Assembly: GCF_021352225.1 (NCBI RefSeq)
Contig: NZ_JAAUVI010000004.1
Span: 248,001-312,000, forward strand
Direction of reading: 5' to 3'
Origin: Methylobacterium sp. C25
Lineage (GTDB): Bacteria; Pseudomonadota; Alphaproteobacteria; Rhizobiales; Beijerinckiaceae
Length of the DNA stretch: 64,000 bases
Both the position numbers and the translations under genes were made by a program. Shown here piece after piece: positions 8,643 through 17,599 of this stretch. The notes under the pieces were generated by a model. It searched no databases, had not been told where the DNA came from, and was given only the letters and a program-made list of their open reading frames with translations. The number at the start of each line of letters is the position of its first letter. Positions within the stretch are counted from its first letter, which is position 1.

Positions 8643-9632
8643 TCACTGAGAGCGGCGGCCGAACGAGACCGCATAGGCCTGGACGCGGGCATCGATCAGC
8701 GGATCGTCCGAGACCTCGACGCCGTCGACGAGGGCGCTCGGCATGAACAACAGTTGCTTCTCCGCCTCGGCGCTGTCGGCCACCGCCTTGGTGAGGGTCA
8801 GGGTGCCCATGGTCACGCTCTTGCGGTCCTCCGGCCAGGGCTTGGTGGCGTCATTGGTGGGATCGCCGGCTTCGGCGAGCTGTGCCTCGACGCGGTAGCT
8901 CACCGGCCCCTTGGCGAGGCGGGCGCGGATCTCGTCCATCAGGACGTTCGGGGCCTGCTTGGCCGCCTCGGCAGCCGGCATCAGTTCCTCGCCGTCGACC
9001 GGCACGATGCGCCAGCGGAAGGCCTGTTTCTTTCCGGAAGCGTCGACGAACACGAAAGCATTGACGCCGTTGTAGGTCTGGCGCGCGAGGCTCGTCGGGG
9101 TCTTGGCCGTCCCGCCGGCTTCGGCGGCGGCCGGATGGCTCGCGACGAAGGCCTCGAGCGGGGTGGGCTTCGGCGCGTCGGGACCGCTCTTCGAAGCGGC
9201 GATTAGCAGGTCGCGAAACTCCTCACCGGTGGCGACGGGGAAGAACTTCAACGCGTTCGTGACGACGTCCATGTCGCCGTCCGGAAGCTTGAATCGCATG
9301 GCGAGGCCGTGCGGGTTGCCATCGGACGAGGCGTCGGGAATCGTCGGCACGCCGGTGCCGTCCGAGAAGCGCGCGGTCACCGGCACCTCGGATCCCTTGA
9401 ACAGCGAGGCCTTGCTCAGCGAGGAGGCCTCCTTGCTCGGCGTGAAATGACCCTCGACGACAGCGCCCTTGGCATGGTTGGCGCGAAAGCCCGGATGGCT
9501 GCCCCAGAGCTTGTTCATCACGTCGATGGTCTGCTCGGCAGTCGAGGCTTCTTCAGCGCGTGCGGGCATCGCTGCCGCAGCGGTGAGGGCGATGACCAGC
9601 AGGGCCTTACGCGCGAGGAGGGTGTACTGCAC
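8643..9632 (-). CDS. Periplasmic catalase-family peroxidase (SrpA-like)
   Basis: Short heme peroxidases of the catalase superfamily, usually exported, that remove peroxides. The 329-residue protein has a signal peptide (ALTAAAAMPARA) and a shortened catalase core. Key stretches are HAKGAVVEGHF (distal His region), VTARFSDGTGVPTIPD, GNPHGLAMRF and later FRWRIVPVDGEE. At about 330 residues it is far shorter than true catalases, as is usual for the SrpA group. The start is a GTG with GGGAGA 7 bases upstream. An apparent ECF-sigma promoter lies about 45 bp before the start (separate entry), suggesting induction by periplasmic oxidative stress. Confidence 0.85.
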   Translation of the reverse strand: MQYTLLARKALLVIALTAAAAMPARAEEASTAEQTIDVMNKLWGSHPGFRANHAKGAVVEGHFTPSKEASSLSKASLFKGSEVPVTARFSDGTGVPTIPDASSDGNPHGLAMRFKLPDGDMDVVTNALKFFPVATGEEFRDLLIAASKSGPDAPKPTPLEAFVASHPAAAEAGGTAKTPTSLARQTYNGVNAFVFVDASGKKQAFRWRIVPVDGEELMPAAEAAKQAPNVLMDEIRARLAKGPVSYRVEAQLAEAGDPTNDATKPWPEDRKSVTMGTLTLTKAVADSAEAEKQLLFMPSALVDGVEVSDDPLIDARVQAYAVSFGRRSQ

Positions 9633-9677
9633 GAAATCGTCTCCCGGTATTGGCCGACGGACTCGGCCAAGCTCTAA

Positions 9678-9704
9678 TTCGTCGAGTTAAAGCACAAGGT
9701 TACA
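9678..9704 (-). promoter_or_regulatory. Candidate ECF-sigma (SigF/ECF16-like) promoter of the catalase-like gene
   Basis: On the reverse strand, GTAACC is followed after exactly 16 bases by CGAA. This equals the consensus I recall for Caulobacter SigF-type ECF promoters (GTAACC-N16-CGAA), which drive oxidative-damage genes. The expected transcription start would leave a leader of about 35 to 40 bases before the GTG. Match and spacing are directly visible; the sigma factor involved is inferred. Confidence 0.55.
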
Positions 9705-9804
9705 TCGGCTGTGAGACGCGGCATGCGTGTGGCCTGGGTTGACGCGGCCGCGGCCGGCGGGCTGAAAGGTCATTCCCCCCAAAAGCCCAGCTCCGCCAAG
9801 GCAG

Positions 9805-10992
9805 ATGTCGAAAACACCCCCGCGCGATCTCGGCCGCTTTCGGGCCGATACCCGTCTCGTCCATGCCGGCCGCGATCCGTCCGCGCAGCACGGATTCGTC
9901 AACACGCCGATCTATCGCGGCTCGACCGTGCTCTTCACGAGCTACGACGACATCAAGAACCGGCGCGGGCGCTACCAGTACGGCACATCGGGCACGCCGA
10001 CGATGGATGCGCTCTCGGACGCCTGGAGTGAGATCGCCGGGGCAGCGGGTACCGTCCTGACGCCCTCGGGTCTGTCCGCGCTCACCGTCGCCCTGATGGC
10101 GGTGGTGAGTGCCGGCGATCACCTGCTCGTCACCGATTCCGCCTATCGCCCGACCCGCATCTTTTGCGACGGCGTGCTCAAGCGTTACGGCGTCGAAGTC
10201 GAGTACTACGACCCGCTGGTCGGCGCCGGCATTGCCGCGCTCCTGCGCGACAATACAAAGGCAGTGCTCGTCGAGGCGCCGGGTTCGCAGACCTTCGAGA
10301 TGCAGGATGTGCCGGCCATTGCCGAGGCCGTCCATGCCCGCGGTGGCGCGGTGATCATGGACAATACCTGGGCGACCCCCCTGCTCTTCCCGCCGCACGA
10401 GCGCGGCGTCGACATCGCGGTGGAGGCCGGCACCAAATATCTCTCGGGGGGCTCGGACCTGCTGATCGGCCTCGTCTCGGCGACCGAGCGCTGGTACCCG
10501 GCGGTGAAGCGCACCTACGAGCATTTCGCGCCCTGCGCGGGTCCCGAGGACATTTTCCTGGGCCTCAGGGGCCTGCGGACCATGGGTCTGCGCCTGCGCG
10601 AGCACGGGGAGCGAGGCATCGCCATGGCGGAGTGGCTCCAAGGCCGCCCCGAGGTCGGGAAGGTGCTCCACCCTGCCCTGCCGAGCGATCCCGGCCACGC
10701 CATCTGGCGGCGTGACTTCAAGGGTGCCTCGGGCCTTTTCGGCGTCATTCTGAAATCGGTCTCGGACACGGCGCTCGGCGCCATGCTCGACGGGCTCGAG
10801 CTGTTCGGGATGGGCTTTTCCTGGGGCGGCTTCGAGAGCCTCGTCATCCCCTTCGATCCGACGGTCTACCGCACGGCCACCCGCTGGCAGGCGGAGGGAC
10901 CGGCGCTCCGCTTCCATATCGGCCTCGAGGATCTCGACGATCTCAAGGCGGATCTCGATGCCGGCTTCGCGCGAATGGCGCAGGCCGGCTGA
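9805..10992 (+). CDS. metC: Cystathionine beta-lyase (PLP-dependent)
   Basis: Cleaves cystathionine to homocysteine in methionine synthesis, using pyridoxal phosphate. The 395-residue protein shows the Cys/Met-metabolism fold: VNTPIYRGSTVLF near the start, YQYGTSGTPTMDAL, the cofactor segment VIMDNTWATPLLFPP, and the PLP-binding lysine in GTKYLSGGSDLLIG (about residue 211). The C-terminal GFSWGGFESLVIPF is typical of bacterial MetC. Length fits. It converges with the PNPOx-like gene, separated by three bases. Related gamma-lyases cannot be wholly excluded from sequence alone. Confidence 0.88.
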   Translation: MSKTPPRDLGRFRADTRLVHAGRDPSAQHGFVNTPIYRGSTVLFTSYDDIKNRRGRYQYGTSGTPTMDALSDAWSEIAGAAGTVLTPSGLSALTVALMAVVSAGDHLLVTDSAYRPTRIFCDGVLKRYGVEVEYYDPLVGAGIAALLRDNTKAVLVEAPGSQTFEMQDVPAIAEAVHARGGAVIMDNTWATPLLFPPHERGVDIAVEAGTKYLSGGSDLLIGLVSATERWYPAVKRTYEHFAPCAGPEDIFLGLRGLRTMGLRLREHGERGIAMAEWLQGRPEVGKVLHPALPSDPGHAIWRRDFKGASGLFGVILKSVSDTALGAMLDGLELFGMGFSWGGFESLVIPFDPTVYRTATRWQAEGPALRFHIGLEDLDDLKADLDAGFARMAQAG

Positions 10993-10995
10993 GCC

Positions 10996-11592
10996 TTACG
11001 GCGCTAGCCAGGTCTCGACCCAACCCGCATTGCTGCGCAGCCAGAGGGCGCGGCGATGGCCGCGCGTATCGAGATAGAGGAACTCGAGCCGCTCGGCCCG
11101 GATGACCACCGCGCAGAAATGCTCCCGGCCGGTGAGGATGGCGTCGTCCGCATCGGGCAGCGTGTAGTCGCCCCCATTCGCCAGGGCAGTGCCGGGACCC
11201 GGAGCGATGCCGTAACAGACGCGGCTCATCGGCTGGGATTGGGTCCAGACGGTCTCGGCGAACCAATCGTCAGTATGGAGCTTGGCGGTCCCGTCGACTC
11301 GGACCTGGATCCTGGCAGCCGAGTCGTAGACGTGGAGCGCGGCCGTTCCTGCAACCGCGATCTCCGAGGCTTTCTCGGAGCGCCGATCGCAATGGAAGCG
11401 CAGTGTACCGGCCCCGCGATCGGCCTCGCGCAGCACAACGGCGCGGACCTGGGGACGCCCGTGCGGGTCGACCGTCGCGAGCGCCGGGGTGTGAAACGCG
11501 CTATGCCGATCGGACACGCCTTCCTCCAGGAGCCGCCATAGCTCGGCATGGCACGCCGCGAGGTCGTCGTAGAAGGGGGGAAAGTCCGACAT
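10996..11592 (-). CDS. Pyridoxamine 5'-phosphate oxidase-like flavoprotein
   Basis: A 198-residue FMN-binding split-barrel protein. The central part (SAFHTPALATVDPHGRPQVR, VVLREADRG, LRFHCDRRSEKASEI) resembles PdxH-type proteins, and the tail has LEFLYLDTRGHRRALW. It is slightly shorter than true PdxH and lacks the classical RRPP-like ending, so it may be a relative rather than the vitamin B6 oxidase itself. It converges on the PLP enzyme MetC, a suggestive but not conclusive neighbour. Confidence 0.75.
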   Translation of the reverse strand: MSDFPPFYDDLAACHAELWRLLEEGVSDRHSAFHTPALATVDPHGRPQVRAVVLREADRGAGTLRFHCDRRSEKASEIAVAGTAALHVYDSAARIQVRVDGTAKLHTDDWFAETVWTQSQPMSRVCYGIAPGPGTALANGGDYTLPDADDAILTGREHFCAVVIRAERLEFLYLDTRGHRRALWLRSNAGWVETWLAP

Positions 11593-11758
11593 ATGGCCGC
11601 CTGATCGGGCCCTTGCTGTCCCATCATGAATTAACTCATGATGAATGCGGCAATTTGCGGACGGTATGTCTTGCCGATACCTTGGATTTTCGTCGTTCAG
11701 TCAGAAATGATTATGGGCATGACAAGCTAGCTTTACGCTAGACTTCGTGTCGAGATAC

Positions 11759-12118
11759 TCAGTGCGTCTCTGTCGCGGCCGGATCTGTCGCAGGCACCGC
11801 GGGTTTACGCCGCTCGCGGAAGATCATCGACAGGTTGCGCAGGTAGATGCCCGTCGAGAGCCCCTGTCCGATGATGATCACCGGCTCGCGGCGCACGAAG
11901 CCGTAGACCAGGGTCATCAGGCCGCCGATGATCGAGAGAAACCAGAACGACAGCGGCATCACGCTGCGTCCAGCACGTTCGCTGGCGATCCACTGCAAGA
12001 TGAAGCGCGAGCCGAAAACGAGCTGCGCGCCGATGCCGAAGACCAGCCAGAAGTCGAACCGCGTGACGAAGACATCGTAGAAATAGGCTGGCAGGTCGTG
12101 GGCGAGCTGGATCAGCAT
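11759..12118 (-). CDS. Lipid-A-disaccharide synthase N-terminal-domain (LAB_N) membrane protein
   Basis: A 119-residue protein with three membrane segments and the LAB_N pattern FDFWLVFGIGAQLVFGSRF, LQWIASERAGRSVMPLSFW and LVYGFVRREPVIIIGQ. These small proteins accompany glycosyltransferases that modify lipid A or other undecaprenyl-linked sugars. It is the last gene of a three-gene block: GT39, then GT2, then this, with four bases between it and the GT2 gene. Function is inferred from context. Confidence 0.85.
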   Translation of the reverse strand: MLIQLAHDLPAYFYDVFVTRFDFWLVFGIGAQLVFGSRFILQWIASERAGRSVMPLSFWFLSIIGGLMTLVYGFVRREPVIIIGQGLSTGIYLRNLSMIFRERRKPAVPATDPAATETH

Positions 12119-12122
12119 GGCG

Positions 12123-12896
12123 TCAGCGAACCTCGCTCGGGCTCCCGGCCGAAATCTCGCGCGATGCCGGGATCGTCTTGGCGCGGCGGATCAGCCACCA
12201 GACGCCGGCGAGATCCATCAGCCCGACCCAGAGGCGGTTGAACAGGCCGTATTTCGAGCTGCCGGCGAGACGCGGCCGGTCGATCACGTCGCGATGGGTC
12301 ACTCTGTAGCCCTCGCGCGCCACGAGGGCCGGCAGGAAGCGGTGCAGGCCATCGAAATGGGGCAGCACGAGATAGAGGTCGCGCCGAAACACCTTGAAGC
12401 CGCAGCCGGTGTCGCGCGTCGCATCCTTGAGGATGCGACCGCGCACGCCGTTGGCGATGCGTGACTGCCAGCTCTTGAAGCGACCATCCTTGCGCCCGAT
12501 GCGCTGGCCAGCGCAGAGGCCCGTCGTCTCGCCGCCGTCGGAAACGGCCGCGTACATCACGGGGATGAAGGCCGGATCGTTCTGGCAGTCGCCGTCGAGC
12601 ACCGCGATGATGGGCGCGCGGGCATAGCGCACTCCGGTCCGCATACCGGCTGCCTTGCCGGCGCAGCGGTCGTGCTGGATCACCCGGAGCCAGGGCCGGT
12701 GCGCCCGCGCGGCCTGCAACTCCGAGAAGGTGGCGTCGGTCGAGCCATCGTCGACATAGACCACCTCGAAGGGCACGAGATCCGCGCAGGCGGTCTCGAT
12801 CTCGGCGAGCAGCGGCGCGATGTTGCCGGCCTCGTCCTTCACCGGGATGACGACGCTGAGACGGGGCTCTGCGGAGGGCGACGTCGCGTCGGTCAC
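12123..12896 (-). CDS. Family 2 glycosyltransferase (DPM1/ArnC-like)
   Basis: Probably transfers a sugar from a nucleotide donor to polyprenyl phosphate on the cytoplasmic face. The 257-residue GT-A protein contains LSVVIPVKDEAGNIAPLL, VVYVDDGSTDAT and IAVLDGDCQNDPAF, the donor- and metal-binding motifs, plus TGCGFKVFRRDLY and LAGSSKYGLFNR, typical of dolichol-phosphate mannosyltransferase relatives. No C-terminal membrane hairpin of the ArnC type is obvious. Its start overlaps the stop of the GT39 gene by four bases. Confidence 0.88.
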   Translation of the reverse strand: MTDATSPSAEPRLSVVIPVKDEAGNIAPLLAEIETACADLVPFEVVYVDDGSTDATFSELQAARAHRPWLRVIQHDRCAGKAAGMRTGVRYARAPIIAVLDGDCQNDPAFIPVMYAAVSDGGETTGLCAGQRIGRKDGRFKSWQSRIANGVRGRILKDATRDTGCGFKVFRRDLYLVLPHFDGLHRFLPALVAREGYRVTHRDVIDRPRLAGSSKYGLFNRLWVGLMDLAGVWWLIRRAKTIPASREISAGSPSEVR

Positions 12897-14683
12897 GGCG
12901 CAGCGCTTTCCTTCGGCGTGACCGGATCGAGTCCGCTCGCATAGGCGGTGACTTCGGTACGTCGGCCCGTATTGATGTTGAAGCCCGACACCGTCGCGAC
13001 TTCGCTCGGATGCAGGTTTGCTGCAGCGATGGCTCCAGCGAACTCCTTCGCATAACGGCTCTCGACGAAGATCAGCCGGCAGCCGCCTTGGTTGAGGAAG
13101 GCGGTGACCGCCTCGCCGCTCTCGACCATCTCGAGATCGGTGCCGATGGTGAAGACGAAGCTCGGCTCACGATAGCCGAAGGTCGCCACCTGCGGCGCCT
13201 TGCAGGGCAACGCGTCGCGGATCGCCCCAAGGCGCGGTGAGACCTTCAGGCTCGCAAGTACCGGCTGCACCAGCCCGAATACGCTCGCGGACAGCACCAC
13301 GGAGGCTGCGATCCCAATCGCGAGCGCCGCCTCGATGGCCCTGCGCGAGAAGGCAGCCCAGGCGAGCCAGGCCAAAACGCAAGCGAGCAGCAGAAACGGA
13401 AGGGCAGTGAGCGGCAGCCTGTGATCGAAGGACCAGGCCACTGCAGAGAGGCCGACCGTCAGCCCGACCGGAATCAGCACCACGAGACCCGCGCTGGCCC
13501 GCGCGCCGCGCCTGTCTGGGTCGAACCCGCCGCGTACCAGGGCAAGAACAGTGAGGATGGCCACGGCCGGGTAGAGCGGCAGCACGTAATGCGGCAGCTT
13601 TGTCGCGACCGCCTCGAACACGATCCAAGACGGAACGATCCAGGCGAGCAGGAACACGATGTAATCGTCGCGGCGATTCACCCAGGCGAAGGGGATGGCC
13701 AGCGCCGAGAAAGCCGCCGCAGGCCAGAAGGTGGCGAAGAAGGCAATGGCGTAGAAGCCGGGCGGCCCCCAATGCCGTTCGGTGCCGGAGCCGACCTTCG
13801 CCAGCATGTCCTTGCCGACGGAGGCGGCAAAAAACTCGCCGCCGGTCTTCCAGGCGATGGCGATGAACCACGGCGCCACGATCACCAACACCAGCAGCAG
13901 GCCGGGTCCGAAGCGCAGCTCGGACAGCCAGCGGACCGAGCCCTCGCGGATGCAGAGCACGAGGATCGCGAGGCCCGCGAACATCGGCACCATCGGTCCC
14001 TTCACCAGGATGCCGAGCGCCAGTGCCAGCCAGAAGATCGATGTCGTGCCGAGGCCGGCGGGCGCGCGCTCGCGGGTCAACCGCACGCGCCCGAGCCAGA
14101 CCCGCGCCAACGCGCCCATCGCCGCGACGGCGCAGGCGGCGAGCAACGCGTCAGTCTTGGCAAGGCGAGCTTCTGCCGCGAGGTCAATGCAGGCCGTGAA
14201 CAGGCCTGCGGCGAGCAGCGCGCCCCTGCGTTCCAGGAAGGCGAGCGCGGCCCAATAGGCCAGCAGCCCGGCCGCGAGGGCACCAAGCAGCGAGGGGATC
14301 CGGTAGAAGACAATCCGGCTACGGGCTTCCGGCACCCCGAGCATCTCGGCCGCGCCGACGGCGGCCGCCTGTGCCCAGTAGATGCCGACCGGCTTCTTGT
14401 GACGCGCTTCCCCCTGGAAACGGATATCAACGAGATCGCCCGTTTCCAGCATCTGCTTGGAGGCCTGGGCGAAGCGCGGCTCGTCCCGGTCCATCGGCTG
14501 CAGCGAGGCGATGCCGGGCAGGAAACATGCAAGGCCCAGCACAACCAGCAGGATCGTGGCCCGCAGGTGGCTCGCCGCACCGAGATCCAGCACCCGTTCC
14601 GCGAGCCGGATGGTCTGTCCGACCAAGCCAGGGCGCGTCTCGCCAACCTGCGATGCCGCGGTAGCAGCGGGGAAGCTCGTCAT
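12893..14683 (-). CDS. Family 39 (ArnT/PMT-like) membrane glycosyltransferase
   Basis: A 596-residue integral membrane protein with about twelve hydrophobic segments. It has MDRDEPRFAQASKQMLETGD, with the acidic pair DE of the first periplasmic loop required in ArnT and protein mannosyltransferases, followed by RHKKPVGIYW, also conserved. ArnT-type enzymes move a sugar from undecaprenyl phosphate to lipid A or another acceptor. I start it at the ATG at 14683; the frame is open to 14758 and no good ribosome-binding site decides between them. With the GT2 and LAB_N genes it probably forms a pathway that makes and transfers a lipid-linked sugar. Confidence 0.85.
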   Translation of the reverse strand: MTSFPAATAASQVGETRPGLVGQTIRLAERVLDLGAASHLRATILLVVLGLACFLPGIASLQPMDRDEPRFAQASKQMLETGDLVDIRFQGEARHKKPVGIYWAQAAAVGAAEMLGVPEARSRIVFYRIPSLLGALAAGLLAYWAALAFLERRGALLAAGLFTACIDLAAEARLAKTDALLAACAVAAMGALARVWLGRVRLTRERAPAGLGTTSIFWLALALGILVKGPMVPMFAGLAILVLCIREGSVRWLSELRFGPGLLLVLVIVAPWFIAIAWKTGGEFFAASVGKDMLAKVGSGTERHWGPPGFYAIAFFATFWPAAAFSALAIPFAWVNRRDDYIVFLLAWIVPSWIVFEAVATKLPHYVLPLYPAVAILTVLALVRGGFDPDRRGARASAGLVVLIPVGLTVGLSAVAWSFDHRLPLTALPFLLLACVLAWLAWAAFSRRAIEAALAIGIAASVVLSASVFGLVQPVLASLKVSPRLGAIRDALPCKAPQVATFGYREPSFVFTIGTDLEMVESGEAVTAFLNQGGCRLIFVESRYAKEFAGAIAAANLHPSEVATVSGFNINTGRRTEVTAYASGLDPVTPKESAAP

Positions 14684-14978
14684 GCCGTCCGAACGGTCGA
14701 TGATGGGGAGTGGTGCAGGGTGCCGATCACGCAGGCATTCCGACCGGAGGGGCCTCAACAGCGGGTCCGCGCGCCGCCTTGCGGGGGCTCTTTATAGAGG
14801 CGACCCGTGTCGATGATCGGCCCTGCAATGTCAATTCCGGGAGGGCCGCCGCCCACCGCGCGGGGGATCGCACCCACCGCGCCGATGGACCTCCGAGGGA
14901 TGCGTTTTCGATCGTCCGCAACCGAGATATGCGGCGGTGCGGTAGCCGTGGCAGGGTGGGCGCCCTATATCCCTCGCC

Positions 14979-15173
14979 ATGAGCAGCAATTCAGCGAACC
15001 CCTACACCCTCGAAATCGCAGCTTGCGAGCGCCCGGCCGGACACTTCACCTGGGCGATTCGCCGACACGGCAAACTCTTCCAGCGGGCAGATCGCCTGCA
15101 GACCACGGAAGAGGCCGCGGAGCGGAGCGGCCTCGCCGCCATCGAGAAGCTCCTGAACGGACACGAGCGCTAA
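14979..15173 (+). CDS. Small hypothetical protein
   Basis: A 64-residue soluble protein (ANPYTLEIAACERPAGHFTWAIR around the start, in pieces; then RRHGKLFQRAD). It has the look of the short conserved proteins found repeatedly in Methylobacterium genomes. No domain recognised. It is followed about 85 bp later by an excellent intrinsic terminator, which supports its being a separate transcription unit. Confidence 0.55.
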   Translation: MSSNSANPYTLEIAACERPAGHFTWAIRRHGKLFQRADRLQTTEEAAERSGLAAIEKLLNGHER

Positions 15174-15257
15174 GGTCCTTCTCGGGTCTCACTGAGATCC
15201 GGATGACCAAGCAGCCGGCCTAGAGCCAGAACCTACCCGATCCGACGATCACGAAGA

Positions 15258-15289
15258 GCCTGCGGTGCGAAACGCGCCGCGGGCTTTTT
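15258..15289 (+). terminator. Intrinsic terminator after the small gene at 14979
   Basis: A 12-bp stem with three G-T pairs (arms 15258-15269 and 15273-15284), an AAA loop and then five T residues. Orientation is forward. It separates the small gene from the acyl-CoA synthetase, whose promoter must lie in the following 75 bases. Confidence 0.8.
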
Positions 15290-15363
15290 CGTGTTCGGCC
15301 GACCTCGTCATCCTGTTGATCGCCAAGGGCTTCCGGCTACTCTCCGATCAGGAGAAAACGCAC

Positions 15364-17019
15364 ATGTCCAAGAAGCCGAAAACGGCAAAACCCAAGAAGA
15401 CGATCTACGACCGGCATCTCGACCGGAACCCGGCCAACTACCAGCCTCTGACGCCGCTCGCCTATCTCGACCGCGCCGCCCGCACCTTTCCGGAGCAGAC
15501 GGCCGTGATCCATGGCGACCTGCGCCGATCCTACGCGGATCTCTACATGCGCGCCCGGCGCCTCGCCTCGGCCTTAGCGAGGCGTGGGATCAAGCGCGGC
15601 GAAACCGTGGCCGTGCTTCTCGCCAACACGCCCGAGATGATCGAGTGCCACTACGGCGTGCCGATGACCGGCGCCGTCCTGAACACGCTGAACACCCGCC
15701 TCGATGCAGCGGCCATCGGCTTCTGCCTCGATCACGGCGAGGCCCAGGTCCTGATCGTCGACCGCGAATTCTCGAAGACCGCTCGGGCCGCCCTGAAGAA
15801 GGCCAAGGCCGCACCTTTCGTGATCGACGTCGACGATCCGGTCTTCACCGGCGAGGGCGAGCGGCTGGGCGAGATCGACTATGAGGCCTTCCTCGCGGGC
15901 GGCGACCCGGATCACGATTGGGCGATGCCCGGCGACGAGTGGGACGCGATCTCGCTGAACTACACCTCGGGCACCACGGGCGACCCGAAGGGCGTGGTCT
16001 ATCACCACCGCGGCGCGGCGCTGCTGTCGCTCGGCAACGTCATCACCGCCGCCATCCCTCAGCACGCCGTCTATCTCTGGACGCTGCCGATGTTCCACTG
16101 CAATGGCTGGTGCTTCCCCTGGACGCTCTCGATCGTCGCCGGCACGCATGTCTGCCTGCGGCAGGTCCGCGCGCCGGCCATGTATACGGCCCTCGTCGAC
16201 CATGGGGTGACCCACCTGTCCGGTGCGCCGATCGTGATGTCGACGCTGCTCAACGCGCCGGACGATCAGAAGAAGCCCCTGCCCCACCGGGTCCATTTCC
16301 TCACCGCTGCTGCGCCGCCGCCCGAGGCCGTGCTCGCGGCGATGAGCGAGGCCGGGTTCGAGGTGACCCATCTCTACGGGCTGACCGAAACCTACGGTCC
16401 AGCCGTCGTCAACGCATGGCACGAGGACTGGAACGACCTGCCGTCCGAGGAACGCGCGAAGAAGAAAGCCCGCCAGGGCGTGCGCTATCCGGTGCTCGAG
16501 GCCTTCGACGTGCGCGATCCCGAAACCATGGCCTCGCTGCCGGCCGACGGTGAGACCATCGGAGAGGTGATGTTCCAGGGTAACGTCGTGATGCGCGGCT
16601 ACCTGAAGAATCCAAAATCCACCAAGGCGGCTTTCAAGGGCGGCTGGTTCCGCTCCGGCGATCTCGGGGTCAAACACCCCGACGGCTACGTGCAGCTCAA
16701 GGACCGCTCGAAGGACATCATCATTTCGGGAGGCGAGAACATCTCGTCGATCGAGGTCGAGGATGTCCTGTTCAAACACCCCGCCGTCTCGGCAGCCGCA
16801 GTGGTGGCCAAACCCGACGAGAAATGGGGCGAGACGCCGGTCGCCTTCGTCGAGCTCAAGGAAGGCGGAGAGGTCTCGGCCGACGAGCTGATCGCCTGGT
16901 GCCGCGAGCGGCTCGCCGCCTACAAGCTGCCGAAGCAGGTGATGTTTGGGGAGCTCCCGAAAACCTCGACCGGTAAGGTCCAAAAATTCGTGCTGCGGGA
17001 GCGAGCGAGAGAGCAATAG
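15364..17019 (+). CDS. Acyl-CoA synthetase (AMP-forming, medium/long-chain type)
   Basis: Activates a carboxylic acid to its CoA thioester through an acyl-adenylate. The 551-residue protein has all the class motifs: the P-loop LNYTSGTTGDPKGVVYHH, LYGLTETYGP, WFRSGDLGVKHPDGYVQLKDR and the C-terminal catalytic lysine in LPKTSTGKVQKFVLRERA. The N-terminal YQPLTPLAYLDRAARTFPEQ is typical of the AMP-binding group often annotated as fatty-acid or methylmercapto-propionate CoA ligases (DmdB-like). Substrate not decidable from sequence. AGGAG lies 9 bases before the ATG at 15364. Confidence 0.88.
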   Translation: MSKKPKTAKPKKTIYDRHLDRNPANYQPLTPLAYLDRAARTFPEQTAVIHGDLRRSYADLYMRARRLASALARRGIKRGETVAVLLANTPEMIECHYGVPMTGAVLNTLNTRLDAAAIGFCLDHGEAQVLIVDREFSKTARAALKKAKAAPFVIDVDDPVFTGEGERLGEIDYEAFLAGGDPDHDWAMPGDEWDAISLNYTSGTTGDPKGVVYHHRGAALLSLGNVITAAIPQHAVYLWTLPMFHCNGWCFPWTLSIVAGTHVCLRQVRAPAMYTALVDHGVTHLSGAPIVMSTLLNAPDDQKKPLPHRVHFLTAAAPPPEAVLAAMSEAGFEVTHLYGLTETYGPAVVNAWHEDWNDLPSEERAKKKARQGVRYPVLEAFDVRDPETMASLPADGETIGEVMFQGNVVMRGYLKNPKSTKAAFKGGWFRSGDLGVKHPDGYVQLKDRSKDIIISGGENISSIEVEDVLFKHPAVSAAAVVAKPDEKWGETPVAFVELKEGGEVSADELIAWCRERLAAYKLPKQVMFGELPKTSTGKVQKFVLRERAREQ

Positions 17020-17086
17020 CCCACGCCAAAAGAGAAGGCGGCGAGGCTCGCGCCCCGCCGCCGTTGCCGTAGCAAATCCCGATCGA

Positions 17087-17353
17087 TCAGTAGGCCGGGC
17101 CGCCGGATGTCGTGCCGTATTGCGGAACGGCACGTTCCGGCTGCGAGGCGTTGCCGCCCTTGGCGGAGGAATCGTAGCCGCGGTAGGAATCCGCGAACAC
17201 GCCGGAAGCGGCACGCGGCTGCCAGCCGGGGCCAGCTTCGACCGCCACGACCGGGACGCCGCCTGGAGTCACGTAACCCTGCGCGAAGGCTGAAGCGGGA
17301 GCTGCCAAGCCGAGAGCCAGGGCAGCAGCGACGGATGCGAGACGAGTGTTCAT
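17087..17353 (-). CDS. Small exported hypothetical protein
   Basis: An 88-residue protein with a clear signal peptide (LALGLAAPASAFA) and a glycine- and proline-rich mature part (GYVTPGGVPVVAVEAGPGW, later QPERAVPQYGTTSGGPAY). No domain recognised; probably periplasmic. The start has GGAAGAAG upstream. It is convergent with the acyl-CoA synthetase. Confidence 0.6.
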   Translation of the reverse strand: MNTRLASVAAALALGLAAPASAFAQGYVTPGGVPVVAVEAGPGWQPRAASGVFADSYRGYDSSAKGGNASQPERAVPQYGTTSGGPAY

Positions 17354-17599
17354 GGTCTTCTTCCTTTCGTCTGTGCGCGGTCTCCGTCAGATGTCGGGGG
17401 CCGTGTCTTCTTGGTGCCACCTCAAACTGGTTTGGCCTTTAGCGAAATGTCGTGCGCTTGCGCACATCAGGCCAAGAAAAACCGCAATCTGTTCTGTCGT
17501 GCGATTCCGCACATCCGATCTCGACTGAACGGATTAGGTCACGGCAAGAGGGGACGTGCCGCCTGCATTGTCGGAGCGGCCCGCATTGGGATTCCGGCG

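Noticed and set aside
12112-13053. A 313-codon reverse frame across GT2 and GT39
   Set aside because: Arginine-rich shadow; the overlapping real genes are in other frames.
13421-14797. A 458-codon forward frame opposite the GT39 gene
   Set aside because: Histidine/Arg/Gln-rich antisense shadow of a membrane protein.
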